From contig VYFT01000024.1 of NCBI GenBank assembly GCA_009842245.1, forward strand, positions 1 through 58,221: a stretch of 58,221 nucleotides of DNA, written 5' to 3'. Shown here piece by piece: positions 38,531 to 48,199 of this stretch (position 1 is its first letter; the number at the start of each line of letters is the position of its first letter). Made by a program: the position numbers and the translations under genes. The notes beneath the pieces were generated by a model. The model did not search any database. It was not told where the DNA came from and worked only from the letters and a program-made list of their open reading frames with translations. Origin of the DNA: Gammaproteobacteria bacterium (lineage in GTDB: Bacteria > Pseudomonadota > Gammaproteobacteria > Pseudomonadales > Azotimanducaceae).

Positions 38531-39633
38531 CTTCTAATGGGAGAGACCACAAATAGCAATTCTTCTTCTTCCGCAGAGTCGATGCGGACCACATCTCTTG
38601 GTTCCGGTAGATGCAACGCTACTTCATCACAAGAAAAAGTGTCTAAGATTCGTCGTAGTCGGTCATGCTTAAATGCTACCTTTGTGCTGCGATCACCGAA
38701 ATCTACAGGAATAACAACTTCAGCTCGGTCCCCAGCTTCTGTGTTGGCCATGAGTTCCATACTGTCTGGGCTAACGTCTAAGTAGATTCGCTGACTCGTA
38801 TCCGCGAGAGTCGATGCTTGATCAATAGCTTGGATAAACAAATTGCGATCGCACTTCAACAACGCATCGCTGGCGTCAGGAACAATACGCATGTAAGCAG
38901 GAAATGGAGATTCAATGAGGTTGGTGATCAATGATCGTTCGGCACCAATGACGACAAGAGCATTTGCAGCTACAGACACTTCAAGATCATCCTCAGCCGA
39001 AGCAAATGCTTTCGTTAGTTCCAGCACAGCTTTGCGAGGGATCAAGGCAGTAACGATCTCGCCGCCGTCCACAGAGTAGTTTTTATTTGTACAAATACAC
39101 ATGCTCATACCGTCACTCGACACAGCTCGGATATGTACAGAAGTTAGCTCTATCAACGTACCGTTCAGGTGTGGTCGCACGTCGCCAACGCCCATAGTTG
39201 AAATCGCGCTTTGCAATAGATGAACGAAGTCTTTCGTCGAGATCGTGAATGTTGCGTCTGCTTCAATAGCCGGACGTTGCGGGAACTCGGAGGCTGGCAT
39301 CGTGGAGAGATTGAACTTCGATCTACCAATGGTCAGGGTAACGCCATCCAAGTCTGCGTGGATCAACACTTCACCACTCTGGGAGGAAGCTCGGACAACA
39401 TCTAAGCACTTTTTCCCTGGAATTGTTACCGCGCCAGTCTCTGAAACGGACATGGTTTCAACGTCAGCCATAAGGGAAAGGTCGTGATCGGTGGCTCTCA
39501 GATGCAGGATACCGTCTTCACCGACTTCAAACAATACGTTACTAAGAATCGGATAGGTAAAGCGTCTCTCGATTACGTCCGTGACATACTGCAGGGCATC
39601 TCGCAATTTGTCGGTACTGACGCTAATTTTCAT
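38527..39633 (-). CDS. dnaN: DNA polymerase III sliding clamp (beta subunit)
   Basis: The ring-shaped processivity clamp. Length 368 residues and three repeated domains fit the beta clamp; the start MKISVSTDKLRDALQYV and the end FVVSPIRS (E. coli ends YVVMPMRL) are family-typical. ATG with an AGGAG ribosome-binding site about 8 nt upstream. It is 42 bp after dnaA and overlaps recF by 4 bp, so the three are likely one operon. Confidence 0.98.
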   Translation of the reverse strand: MKISVSTDKLRDALQYVTDVIERRFTYPILSNVLFEVGEDGILHLRATDHDLSLMADVETMSVSETGAVTIPGKKCLDVVRASSQSGEVLIHADLDGVTLTIGRSKFNLSTMPASEFPQRPAIEADATFTISTKDFVHLLQSAISTMGVGDVRPHLNGTLIELTSVHIRAVSSDGMSMCICTNKNYSVDGGEIVTALIPRKAVLELTKAFASAEDDLEVSVAANALVVIGAERSLITNLIESPFPAYMRIVPDASDALLKCDRNLFIQAIDQASTLADTSQRIYLDVSPDSMELMANTEAGDRAEVVIPVDFGDRSTKVAFKHDRLRRILDTFSCDEVALHLPEPRDVVRIDSAEEEELLFVVSPIRS

Positions 39634-39675
39634 AAACCATCTCCTGTTGCTGTGCTATTATCGCGAACTCAAGGT

Positions 39676-41010
39676 CTAGTTGACTAGCTTACGCGTGATC
39701 ACGTCATAATCTTCGTCAATTTGAAGATCAGACTCGCGTAATTGTGCGATCCGTTCGATCGCGTTCATCACAGTCGAATGATCTCGATTAAAGTGTCCTG
39801 CAATCGTTTGTAATGGCAGATCCGTCAGTTCGTGCGCTAACGCCATTGCTATATGGCGCGGCCGGACAAATGTTCGCAATCGCGAAGTACCCAAGATGTC
39901 TGATAGTCTAATATGAAAATGTTCCGCTACGACGTTCTGAATCTTTTCGATGCTGATCATCCGACGATGAACGGCAAACAAGTCCTTGAGTATGTCTTGT
40001 ACATGTTGAATTGTAATGTGCAAGTGGCCATGATACTCTGCATTGAAGATTACTCGCTTCAGCGCACCAATCAGCTCGCGCACATTACTCTTAACGTTCC
40101 GCGCGATATACAAGGCGACATCGAGATCCAAATCGACCGCTGATTCTTTCGACTTTTGCACCAAGATCGCAGCTCGGGTCTCCAGATCGGGAATTTTGAC
40201 CTCGGTCGTAAAACCCATCACGAAGCGAGACCGAAGGCGAGCGTCTAAGCCTTCAATCTCATGGGGATAACGATCACTTGTCAGCACTATTTGAACGTTG
40301 TCAGAGTCGATTAAGTGATTGAACACGTGAAAAAACTCTTCTTGGCAGCGTTCTTTGTCTGCAAACAGATGAATGTCGTCGATAAGTAACAGTTGTGCCC
40401 GGCGAAATTGTTTGGTAAATTGACGTACCCGGCGCGAGGCGTTGTCTTTGGTCAATGCCATAACCATCTCACTAACAAAGTTCTGCGCGTTCATATACAC
40501 GATAGCTTTGTTTGGGTCCTGCTCGAGGATATGGTTGCCGATCGACTGCATCAAGTGGGTCTTACCCAGTCCGGTCGAGCCAAAAATCAACAATGGATTG
40601 ATTCTTGATCCAGGATGCTTCGCTACTTCCAGCGACACTTTTTTGGAATACTGATTCGAGCTACCTTCAACAAAACGCTCGAAGGTGTATTCTTCCTTTA
40701 GGGTGTTTTTACTCTTTCCGTTTCCGCCATCGCTCCGGATCGGTTGGTTCGCAAACTGTCTGGCTGCAGTACGAACTTCAACTTCGTTGATGACAAATCC
40801 CGGGTCGCTGTATTGCGCGACTAGATCACAGATTCGTTTGAGGTGCTTTTTGTTGACCTCTTTGCTAACGTATTCGTTTTGCGCGACCAGAATCAATTGG
40901 CCGCCCGTATTCATCGCTCTAAGTGGTCGTATAAACTGCTCGAAATCTCGAGTCGATACTTCTTGTTTGAACTGCGATAAACATCTCTTCCATACCTCTG
41001 GCTCGGCCAA
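39676..41010 (-). CDS. dnaA: Chromosomal replication initiator DnaA
   Basis: The AAA+ initiator that binds DnaA boxes and opens oriC. Domain I (to about 80), a short linker, AAA+ domain III with Walker A GSTGLGKTHLM (about 144) and Walker B LLIDDIHLF, and domain IV with the helix-turn-helix VRPRHIAMALAHELT and the signature HFNRDHSTV. In E. coli the latter reads AFGGRDHTTV, so one residue is missing before RDH. Length 444 residues, slightly shorter than E. coli (467). The start is TTG with AGGG upstream. The gene borders the DnaA-box region, reading away from it. Confidence 0.97.
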   Translation of the reverse strand: MAEPEVWKRCLSQFKQEVSTRDFEQFIRPLRAMNTGGQLILVAQNEYVSKEVNKKHLKRICDLVAQYSDPGFVINEVEVRTAARQFANQPIRSDGGNGKSKNTLKEEYTFERFVEGSSNQYSKKVSLEVAKHPGSRINPLLIFGSTGLGKTHLMQSIGNHILEQDPNKAIVYMNAQNFVSEMVMALTKDNASRRVRQFTKQFRRAQLLLIDDIHLFADKERCQEEFFHVFNHLIDSDNVQIVLTSDRYPHEIEGLDARLRSRFVMGFTTEVKIPDLETRAAILVQKSKESAVDLDLDVALYIARNVKSNVRELIGALKRVIFNAEYHGHLHITIQHVQDILKDLFAVHRRMISIEKIQNVVAEHFHIRLSDILGTSRLRTFVRPRHIAMALAHELTDLPLQTIAGHFNRDHSTVMNAIERIAQLRESDLQIDEDYDVITRKLVN

Positions 41011-41272
41011 TTGTCCCTTTCCTAACTCTCAAAATTTACCAAATATGTGGGCTAAACAGAGTTTAGATTTTACGTGATGGAGAGACCAAAAAATCCAACT
41101 TTTTGTAGAAAGTTTACCGTTTTTTTCCATGGGTCAAAACCCTCCAAAATGCTTGTAGTGCATAGCGTGTACCGCACGTTTTGAACCGCATTTCAAGTGG
41201 ATATTTGAGCAATTTTTTAACTACAAAAACCTTGCGCCGTCGCGTATCTAGTGCAAAACTCGTGGAGCAAAT

Positions 41273-41281
41273 TGTGGATAA
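41273..41281 (-). promoter_or_regulatory. Consensus DnaA box
   Basis: TGTGGATAA, the reverse complement of the consensus TTATCCACA, with no mismatch. Confidence 0.85.
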
Positions 41282-41317
41282 CTTTTAGGACATCATTTAC
41301 GCGGTAATTGTCCCGTG

Positions 41318-41326
41318 TTTTCCACA
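41318..41326 (+). promoter_or_regulatory. Near-consensus DnaA box
   Basis: TTTTCCACA, one mismatch to TTATCCACA; a weaker TTATCGACC follows at 41330-41338. Confidence 0.55.
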
Positions 41327-41445
41327 TGGTTATCGACCACTTGAGCGGGTTCAACAGGTTCGAGTACAACGAAGATAACAAACTCTTCTCCACCATGAAT
41401 TTAGACACTACAACTACAACATCTTTTGCTCTTTTTTTCCTGTCT

Positions 41446-41454
41446 TGTGGACAA
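41446..41454 (-). promoter_or_regulatory. Near-consensus DnaA box
   Basis: TGTGGACAA, one mismatch to the reverse of TTATCCACA, placed just after a T-rich tract (41429-41440). Confidence 0.55.
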
Positions 41455-41618
41455 CTCCGGAGTGCCGGTTAATCGGCTAAGCCATATCAAGAAATGATTA
41501 AGAGTAGTCGCCTCCTCAACCACGAAGTTATAGCCTTCAGATGGTTATTTAGATTTGACACTTTTTAGGTTGAAACTAAAATTTGTTCTTTACCCGTAAA
41601 ACGACAAAGAACGGATCA

Positions 41619-41753
41619 ATGAAGAGAACATTTCAACCCAGCGTTGTGAGCCGCAAACGCACCCACGGCTTCCGTAAACGTATGTCGACAAAAAACGGGC
41701 GAAAGATACTCAACGCGCGGCGCGCGAAAGGACGTAAGCGTATCGCCGTTTAG
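41619..41753 (+). CDS. rpmH: 50S ribosomal protein L34
   Basis: A 44-residue basic ribosomal protein beginning [18 protein letters not shown] and ending KGRKRIAV, which is L34 nearly residue for residue. It starts the block running away from oriC and is followed by rnpA after 3 bp, the universal arrangement. The region before the ATG has no strong Shine-Dalgarno sequence (ACGGATCA). Confidence 0.98.
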   Translation: MKRTFQPSVVSRKRTHGFRKRMSTKNGRKILNARRAKGRKRIAV

Positions 41754-41756
41754 GCT

Positions 41757-42143
41757 TTGGGGCAACCGAGAAATCCAGCGCGGAAACCTGGTGGATTGAC
41801 ACGGGCGCAACGCTTAACGAAACGTACTGAATTCGATTCTATACTCCAAGACGCTGACATCCGGTTGACTCGTTTTCCAGTTCGTTTGGTCGCCAAAGCT
41901 AATACTTTAGGGTTTGCTCGGCTCGGTACCATTGTGGCGAAACGAAATGTACGCTCGGCAGTAGATCGCAATCGCGTCAGACGACTTTTGCGAGAATGGT
42001 TTCGTGCGCACGCTGACCGCTTTCGCTCTTATGACATCGTTCTTTTTGTTCGTGACTATTCAAAACCCGGCGATCAACTTAAGGCTACCTTGGAGAATGT
42101 GCTTCAAGATTGGGATCGACGCATTAATAAATTGGGTACTTAA
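41757..42143 (+). CDS. rnpA: Ribonuclease P protein component
   Basis: The protein cofactor of RNase P, which trims the 5' ends of tRNA precursors. The basic RNR motif region is seen as RSAVDRNRVRRLLREWFR (about 62-79). At 128 residues from a TTG start it is of normal length; no ATG is available upstream of the conserved LTKRTEFDSIL segment. It lies 3 bp after rpmH and directly before yidD. Confidence 0.94.
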   Translation: MGQPRNPARKPGGLTRAQRLTKRTEFDSILQDADIRLTRFPVRLVAKANTLGFARLGTIVAKRNVRSAVDRNRVRRLLREWFRAHADRFRSYDIVLFVRDYSKPGDQLKATLENVLQDWDRRINKLGT

Positions 42144-42446
42144 TTGAAGTCATTTTCTTCGCTGCTCGTATTGACAAAACGTGTAAAGCGAATTCCAGTG
42201 TGGTGCATAACAAAGTTGATTCGTTGCTATCAGCGCTTCATTTCACCTTTATTAGGACCGAGGTGTCGTTTCTATCCAACATGTTCTCAATACACGCTAA
42301 CTGCAATTCAGTCGCATGGTGTGTTTAAAGGCAGCTGGTTTGCCGTCTGTCGAATTTGTAAGTGTCATCCTCTTCATCCAGGCGGAGTGGACTTCGTTCC
42401 AGGTACTTGTCCGGAAAATCCCAAGATAGCGCATGAACAATCCTGA
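42144..42446 (+). CDS. yidD: Membrane protein insertion efficiency factor YidD
   Basis: A 100-residue protein that assists YidC-dependent membrane insertion. It contains the family core [20 protein letters not shown] followed by SQY, with three conserved cysteines, and an amphipathic N-terminus. The start is a TTG directly after the rnpA stop (TAA-TTG). It overlaps yidC by 14 bp. Start codon choice is the main uncertainty. Confidence 0.93.
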   Translation: MKSFSSLLVLTKRVKRIPVWCITKLIRCYQRFISPLLGPRCRFYPTCSQYTLTAIQSHGVFKGSWFAVCRICKCHPLHPGGVDFVPGTCPENPKIAHEQS

Positions 42447-44175
42447 CATTCGACGCTGGGTCATTCTCTTAGGGATTGGACTGTGTGCTTACTGGTTGGT
42501 GCAATCTTGGGTGGGATATCAGCAGCAGAAAAACTCCGAAGACTATACGGGAACGCCAGCACCTAGCATATCTTCGAACGAAGGATCCGAGGACACAGAC
42601 ATACCTTCGAACCTATCCACCTCGGATGGAAGCGCAGTTTCCTCAGGCGATGAAGACGTGCCAGACGCGTCATTGGTTGCCCCGTCGTCACAGCGGGATG
42701 CAGTAAATAACGCCACCGAGAGTGTCGAAAGGGAGTTTATTGAGGTGAAGACCCCACTTCATCAGATTTGGATCGATCCATTGGGAGGAGATATTGTCGG
42801 GGCGAAATTACCAGAGTACCCGGTGAGTTTGAAAGATCCGGACATCCCGACGACTTTGTTAGACAAACGCTTCGGACGGACGTATATCGCGCAAAGTGGG
42901 CTCATCGAGTCTAACAGGTCGAACAGGCTCCCATCAAGACCAGTATTCACTTCGGTCTCACGAAATTACGAGCTTGAGGAGGCCGCGGAAGAGGATTCGC
43001 TGGAAGTGGTGCTGAATTTTGAAAAAGATGGAATCCAGGTCACCAAGACTTTTGTCTTTCATAAGGATCAGTACGCACTACAGGTTCGGTACGATGTCCA
43101 GAACAACTCCTCGGAACCCTACACCGCAGGGCTTTATGGACTCATCAGTCGCGATGCTGGACCACCAGACGGTGTAAAAACTGGTTTTTTCCGTCCCCCG
43201 GCGTACATGGGTGGAGCGGTTACTACTCCAGAAAAGCGTTACAAACGACTGAAGTTCAAACAACTTCGGGAACAACCGTTTGAGATTCGAGGTGTCGAAG
43301 GCGGTTGGATCGCTTTTTTGCAACACTATTTCATTTCAGCATGGATTCCACCGCAAGAAGGAACGTACGTCTATTACGCACAGCGGCGCAATTCCGGTAA
43401 TTTCTGGTATGGATTTACTAGTGCGGAGCAAACAGTCGCACCAGGATTCAGCGAGATATACGAAGCGACGTTTTACGTCGGTCCAAAACGTCAAAGGTAT
43501 CTCAATCCGCTCGCCGACTATCTGTCGCTTACGGTAGATTACGGATTCTTTTGGTGGCTTTCGGTACCGATGTTTGCAGTACTGGAATGGATCCAGTCTT
43601 GGGCCGTGAATTGGGGAATCTCAATTGTTCTGCTCACAATCATAATTAAAACCATACTCTTCCCGCTGTCAGAGATTAGTTACCGGTCGATGGCTCGAAT
43701 GCGAAAGCTCACGCCGCAGATCAAACGAATCCAAGAAAAGCATGGTGCCGATCGTCAGAAATTAGGGCAGGAAATGATGGCGCTGTATCGGAAGGAGAAA
43801 GCGAATCCGCTGTCGGGTTGTTTCCCGATGCTGTTACAGATGCCGGTGTTTTTCGCCCTCTATTGGGTGTTGATCGAAAGTGTCGAGCTCAGACAAGCTC
43901 CTCTGATGCTCTGGATACAAGATCTCGGCGCGATGGACCCGTGGTTTATCCTGCCGATTCTTAACGGCGCTTCCATGTTTTTGATGCAGCGATTGAATCC
44001 ACCAATGGCGGATCCAATGCAACAGCGCGTCATGATGCTCATGCCGATCATGTTCTGTGTAATTTGTATTTTTATGCCAGCAGGACTTGTGTTGTATTGG
44101 GTCACCAATAACCTGTACTCGATGGGTCACCACTATTTCGCGCTAAAGAGAGCTGGAGCTACAAAACCCTCTTAA
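42433..44175 (+). CDS. yidC: Membrane protein insertase YidC
   Basis: Inserts and folds inner-membrane proteins, alone or with Sec. An N-terminal anchor ([18 protein letters not shown]) leads to an acidic Ser-rich linker (about 35-95), the large periplasmic domain, and the conserved five-helix core from about 365, including the cytoplasmic hairpin [19 protein letters not shown] and [20 protein letters not shown]. At 580 residues it is a normal gram-negative YidC. It sits between yidD and mnmE. Confidence 0.97.
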   Translation: MNNPDIRRWVILLGIGLCAYWLVQSWVGYQQQKNSEDYTGTPAPSISSNEGSEDTDIPSNLSTSDGSAVSSGDEDVPDASLVAPSSQRDAVNNATESVEREFIEVKTPLHQIWIDPLGGDIVGAKLPEYPVSLKDPDIPTTLLDKRFGRTYIAQSGLIESNRSNRLPSRPVFTSVSRNYELEEAAEEDSLEVVLNFEKDGIQVTKTFVFHKDQYALQVRYDVQNNSSEPYTAGLYGLISRDAGPPDGVKTGFFRPPAYMGGAVTTPEKRYKRLKFKQLREQPFEIRGVEGGWIAFLQHYFISAWIPPQEGTYVYYAQRRNSGNFWYGFTSAEQTVAPGFSEIYEATFYVGPKRQRYLNPLADYLSLTVDYGFFWWLSVPMFAVLEWIQSWAVNWGISIVLLTIIIKTILFPLSEISYRSMARMRKLTPQIKRIQEKHGADRQKLGQEMMALYRKEKANPLSGCFPMLLQMPVFFALYWVLIESVELRQAPLMLWIQDLGAMDPWFILPILNGASMFLMQRLNPPMADPMQQRVMMLMPIMFCVICIFMPAGLVLYWVTNNLYSMGHHYFALKRAGATKPS

Positions 44176-44184
44176 GTCGCTGTT

Positions 44185-45489
44185 GTGAACGACACGATTT
44201 GCGCCATCGCAACGCCGATGGGAACGGGCGGAATTGGTATTGTTCGAGTCTCCGGACCCGATGCCAAGCACATTGCCCTTGGTATATTGGGACGACGCCC
44301 TAAACCCCGAACCGCAGAATATATTTCGTTTCGAGATGGACAAAACGAAGCAATCGACTCAGGTATAGCTCTATTTTTTGACGGTCCAAACTCGTACACG
44401 GGAGAGGATGTCCTCGAGTTGCACGGCCATGGCGGTGTCGTGGTTCAACAGTTAGTGTGTCAACGAGTACAAGAACTAGGGGCTCGAATTGCGGAACCGG
44501 GTGAATTCACGCAGCGGGCATATTTAAACAACCGAATCGATCTGGCTCAAGCCGAAGCCGTGGCGGATCTCATCAATGCATCAAGTGCGGAAGCAGCGAA
44601 GGCAAGCTCAAGGTCCCTATCTGGATTGTTTTCAAAAGAAGTCCATGCCCTAGACAGGAATATTCTAAAAGTGAGAATGTACGTTGAAGCCGCGATTGAC
44701 TTCGCGGATGAAGATGTCGATTTCTTATCGGATGAAGCACTGCAGCAACGAGTCGAAGAGACACGAACGCAGTTAGATTCGTTGCTCACTCGCACCCGAG
44801 ACGGGGCCGTATTGAATCAAGGCTTAACGGTCGTTATTGCCGGCGCGCCCAACGTTGGCAAGTCAAGCCTATTGAATGCCTTGTTGAACGAAGACCGAGC
44901 GATCGTCACCGAAGTAGCGGGAACGACGCGTGATACGCTGAGTGAGAAGATCCACATTCTTGGCATGCCAGTCAGGTTAATTGATACAGCCGGCCTACAC
45001 GAAAGTGAAGATCGAATAGAAGGCGAAGGTATCGCCCGAGCACAATCGGCAATGCAACAGGCAGACTTGATCTTATGGGTTACCGAAGACGGTGCAAACC
45101 AGCGTCCAACTGAGCTACCGACGCGGCACTTGATGGTCCTAAACAAGTGCGATTTAACCCACAATTCGCCTGGTCTAGTCGATGGTAGCACAGTACGAAT
45201 CAGTGCACTACAAAAATTTGGCCTGAACGAACTCAGAAATTTAGTCGCTACGGTAGCAGGACATCGTGCTTCCGACGACGCGTTTGCTGGTCGCCCGCGA
45301 CACATCTTCGCGCTTGAAACAGTTGGGCATCATCTTCAGAAAGTTGAAGAATTTCTTGCGAGTAGTACAGGTGAATTAGTAGCTGAGGAGTTGAGACAAG
45401 CACACCAGCATCTGGGAGAAATTGTTGGTGAGACGAGCACCGAAGATCTGCTTGGCGAAATTTTTTCGAATTTTTGTATTGGGAAATGA
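44185..45489 (+). CDS. mnmE: tRNA uridine-5-carboxymethylaminomethyl(34) GTPase MnmE
   Basis: With MnmG it builds the 5-carboxymethylaminomethyl group on wobble U34. An N-terminal tetrahydrofolate-binding domain (to about 118) is followed by a helical domain with an inserted GTPase domain: AGAPNVGKSSLLNALL (about 218-233), DTAGLHES and LNKCDL. The C-terminus ends in the catalytic CIGK. Length 434 residues is slightly shorter than E. coli (454). The start is GTG. mnmG follows after 216 bp. Confidence 0.96.
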   Translation: MNDTICAIATPMGTGGIGIVRVSGPDAKHIALGILGRRPKPRTAEYISFRDGQNEAIDSGIALFFDGPNSYTGEDVLELHGHGGVVVQQLVCQRVQELGARIAEPGEFTQRAYLNNRIDLAQAEAVADLINASSAEAAKASSRSLSGLFSKEVHALDRNILKVRMYVEAAIDFADEDVDFLSDEALQQRVEETRTQLDSLLTRTRDGAVLNQGLTVVIAGAPNVGKSSLLNALLNEDRAIVTEVAGTTRDTLSEKIHILGMPVRLIDTAGLHESEDRIEGEGIARAQSAMQQADLILWVTEDGANQRPTELPTRHLMVLNKCDLTHNSPGLVDGSTVRISALQKFGLNELRNLVATVAGHRASDDAFAGRPRHIFALETVGHHLQKVEEFLASSTGELVAEELRQAHQHLGEIVGETSTEDLLGEIFSNFCIGK

Positions 45490-45705
45490 GCTGTTATTCG
45501 ATTAATTGAGAATAGTCTACGTCGAAAATTAGCCTAAACTACTTCGATGGCGACTTTTTGAAGCCGTTGGTTTATTCCTTACTTGCGAAACCCGCGGGTC
45601 GTATCGATGGTAGAACGCTGACGACTTCATTGCACTACAATTTTGTTCACGGGCGCATTTTTTTCATCCATACTTATTTAGGCACTCGGTAGCGAGAGAC
45701 CCACT

Positions 45706-47589
45706 ATGAATTTCACAGAACAGTTTGATGTTGTTGTGATTGGCGGCGGTCACGCTGGTACCGAAGCCGCTCTCGCGTCCGCGCGCATGGGAGCTTCAAC
45801 ATTGCTAGTCACGCAGTCCATTGAAACGATTGGACAAATGTCGTGTAATCCAGCTATAGGTGGCATCGGCAAAACTCACTTAGTTCGAGAAGTCGATGCT
45901 TTAGGTGGTGCGATGGCATTAGCTACAGACCGGGCGGGGATCCACTTTCGCACTTTGAACGCAAGCAAGGGTCCTGCAGTACAAGCATTGCGCGCACAAA
46001 CTGATCGCGCGTTGTACAAAGCAGCAATTCGCGAACTGGTGGAACAGCAAGAGAAGTTGAAGATCTTTCAGGATAGTGTGGTCGATCTCGAATTGGCTGG
46101 CGATCGAGTCAAAACAATATTGACGCGAACCGGAGTGAAGATATCTGCACGTACTGTCGTACTCACGATAGGCACGTTTCTAGGCGGTCGAATCTTCATT
46201 GGGCATGAGCAACACGAAGGAGGTCGCGCTGGGGACCCGCCATCCAATGTTTTAGCGCAGCGACTACGCGCACTGCCGTTTCGAGTAAATCGACTCAAAA
46301 CGGGAACACCACCGAGGATGGATGGGCGAACGGTTGACTATTCGCTACTTGAACCACAACCGGGCGACGGAAATAGCACTGTGTTTTCGTATATAGGTAA
46401 CGTACAATCACTTCCTCAACAACTTCCTTGTCACATTACTCACACGAATAGCACAACGCACGACATCATTCGTCGAAGCGTTGAAGACTCGCCAATGTTT
46501 TCCGGTGCAATTGAAGGAATAGGACCACGCTATTGTCCTTCAATCGAAGACAAAGTCATACGTTTCGCAGAACGTAGCCAGCACCAAATTTTTGTAGAAC
46601 CCGAAGGATTAAATACCACAGAGCTATATCCCAACGGAATTTCCACGAGTCTGCCACTTAGTGTTCAGTTGGAGTTCGTACGTTCCATTCGCGGATTCGC
46701 AAGCGCGCACATTACACGCCCAGGGTATGCGATTGAGTATGACTTTTTTGATCCGCGGGACTTGGAACCAACTCTACAGACAAATCAAATAGAAAACTTG
46801 TTCTTCGCGGGACAAATTAACGGTACAACGGGCTATGAAGAAGCTGCATCCCAAGGGCTTCTAGCTGGCTTAAATGCCGCGTTACAGGTCGCAGGAAAAT
46901 CTGGTTGGTATCCCCGACGCCACGAAGCTTATCTTGGCGTGCTCGTCGACGACCTCACTTCTCTCGGTACGAATGAACCTTACCGAATGTTTACTAGCCG
47001 CGCTGAATTTCGGCTACGCTTGCGTCAAGATAACGCAGATCAACGCCTTACTCCAATCGGACATGAGTTAGGACTTGTCTCCAAGGAAAGATGGCAGCAA
47101 TTTCAGCAAAAATACAAAACAATTACTGCCGTGAAGGAAGTGTTGCAACAAACAGTCATTCAACCTGATGACTCTCGTGTTCCGAAGCTTGAGCAAGAGA
47201 CAGGCGAATCGATTTCCCGAGAAGTTCGCCTAGTAGACTTCATCAAACGTCCTCGCGTTACTTTGTGTGCGATACAACGTGCTGGCTGGCTGCAAGACAT
47301 CGATACAAAGATCGCGGAACAAGCGGCTATTGACATCAAATATGAAGGATACATCGCGCGGCAAGATCAAGAAATCAGGAAAGCAAGGGCAGCTGAAGGG
47401 ATGACAATTCCGGTCCCGTTCAACTACACAGAAGTAAACGGCTTGTCGACAGAATTACGTCAAAAACTTAGCGAATCTCAACCTAAGAGTATGGCCTCAG
47501 CCGCAAAGATACCGGGAATGACTCCAGCCGCGCTAGCATTGTTAGCGATCTATGTCAAGCGCAACCGAGAACAGCGAAAGATTGCGTGA
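45706..47589 (+). CDS. mnmG: tRNA uridine-5-carboxymethylaminomethyl(34) synthesis enzyme MnmG (GidA)
   Basis: The FAD-dependent partner of MnmE. It has the N-terminal dinucleotide motif VVIGGGHAGTEAALASARMG (about 10-29) and CNPAIGGIGKTHLVRE (about 47-62), and the C-terminal helical domain that binds MnmE. Length 627 residues matches the family (E. coli 629). Start ATG. It overlaps rsmG by 38 bp; the same pair is coupled in many gammaproteobacteria. Confidence 0.97.
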   Translation: MNFTEQFDVVVIGGGHAGTEAALASARMGASTLLVTQSIETIGQMSCNPAIGGIGKTHLVREVDALGGAMALATDRAGIHFRTLNASKGPAVQALRAQTDRALYKAAIRELVEQQEKLKIFQDSVVDLELAGDRVKTILTRTGVKISARTVVLTIGTFLGGRIFIGHEQHEGGRAGDPPSNVLAQRLRALPFRVNRLKTGTPPRMDGRTVDYSLLEPQPGDGNSTVFSYIGNVQSLPQQLPCHITHTNSTTHDIIRRSVEDSPMFSGAIEGIGPRYCPSIEDKVIRFAERSQHQIFVEPEGLNTTELYPNGISTSLPLSVQLEFVRSIRGFASAHITRPGYAIEYDFFDPRDLEPTLQTNQIENLFFAGQINGTTGYEEAASQGLLAGLNAALQVAGKSGWYPRRHEAYLGVLVDDLTSLGTNEPYRMFTSRAEFRLRLRQDNADQRLTPIGHELGLVSKERWQQFQQKYKTITAVKEVLQQTVIQPDDSRVPKLEQETGESISREVRLVDFIKRPRVTLCAIQRAGWLQDIDTKIAEQAAIDIKYEGYIARQDQEIRKARAAEGMTIPVPFNYTEVNGLSTELRQKLSESQPKSMASAAKIPGMTPAALALLAIYVKRNREQRKIA

Positions 47590-48199
47590 GCCGGACACTG
47601 ATTTACCATTCGGCGTGAATGGAAGCGAACAACTGACCGCGGTGCAGTCAGCACTTGTTGGCGAATATCTCAAGCTAATTAAGAAATGGGATCGGGTGCA
47701 TTCACTGGTCTCCAAAGGTGATTTGAATCACTTGGAAAAACGACACGTGCTAGATAGTTTAGCGCTGGAACCATTTCTAAAACCTTCTAGCGATCATCTC
47801 GATATCGGCTCTGGTGCTGGATTTCCAGGTATTCCGCTGGCGATCTGTCGGCCAGATGTAAACTTCGTACTGAACGACAGAAGCACGAATAGGTGTCGTT
47901 TTCTACGGGAAGTGAAATTTCGTCTGAATCTAGCAAACGTCGACGTACAAGAATGCGATATCGGGAAGCAAGATTCGCATAGTGATTACTTTGACACCAT
48001 CAGTCTCCGCGCAGTCGCGGCACCTGAGCACGCTTGGTCGCTCGCCCTTCCGTTACTTAGTGAACAGGGATCGGTACTACTATATACGCAAGGACGATTT
48101 CCCACAGACTATGAAGGTTTTTCACAAGGATCTGTAATGTCTTGTACTCCGAGTGTGCGAGGCTGGATAACGGTGGTTGGTAAAAGTACCACATCATGA
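47552..48199 (+). CDS. rsmG: 16S rRNA (guanine-527-N7)-methyltransferase RsmG (GidB)
   Basis: Methylates G527 of 16S rRNA. The SAM site reads LDIGSGAGFPGIPLAI (about 88-103), the family signature, and KRHVLDSLAL lies just before it. Length 215 residues is normal. The ATG lies inside the end of mnmG; the overlap of 38 bp indicates coupled translation. Its stop overlaps the parA start (ATGA). Confidence 0.95.
   Translation: MSSATENSERLREPDTDLPFGVNGSEQLTAVQSALVGEYLKLIKKWDRVHSLVSKGDLNHLEKRHVLDSLALEPFLKPSSDHLDIGSGAGFPGIPLAICRPDVNFVLNDRSTNRCRFLREVKFRLNLANVDVQECDIGKQDSHSDYFDTISLRAVAAPEHAWSLALPLLSEQGSVLLYTQGRFPTDYEGFSQGSVMSCTPSVRGWITVVGKSTTS

Larger units (their letters stand above)
41011..41618. 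other. oriC: Probable chromosomal replication origin (oriC)
   Basis: The 608 bp between divergent dnaA and rpmH, the usual site of oriC in pseudomonad-like gammaproteobacteria. It holds one perfect DnaA box (41273-41281) and near matches at 41318-41326 (TTTTCCACA, 8/9), 41446-41454 (TGTGGACAA, 8/9) and 41196-41204 (7/9). T-rich stretches near 41101-41127, 41210-41219 and 41421-41440 are candidate unwinding elements. Only one GATC occurs, at 41613 just before rpmH, so Dam/SeqA-type control of the E. coli kind is not indicated. It also carries the promoters of dnaA and rpmH. Confidence 0.8.

Noticed and set aside
41355-41372. tRNA T-loop-like AGGTTCGAGT in the oriC region
   Set aside because: No matching acceptor, D or anticodon stems around it.
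44817-45305. 162-codon antisense frame within mnmE
   Set aside because: Opposite the GTPase domain of mnmE, with no domain of its own.
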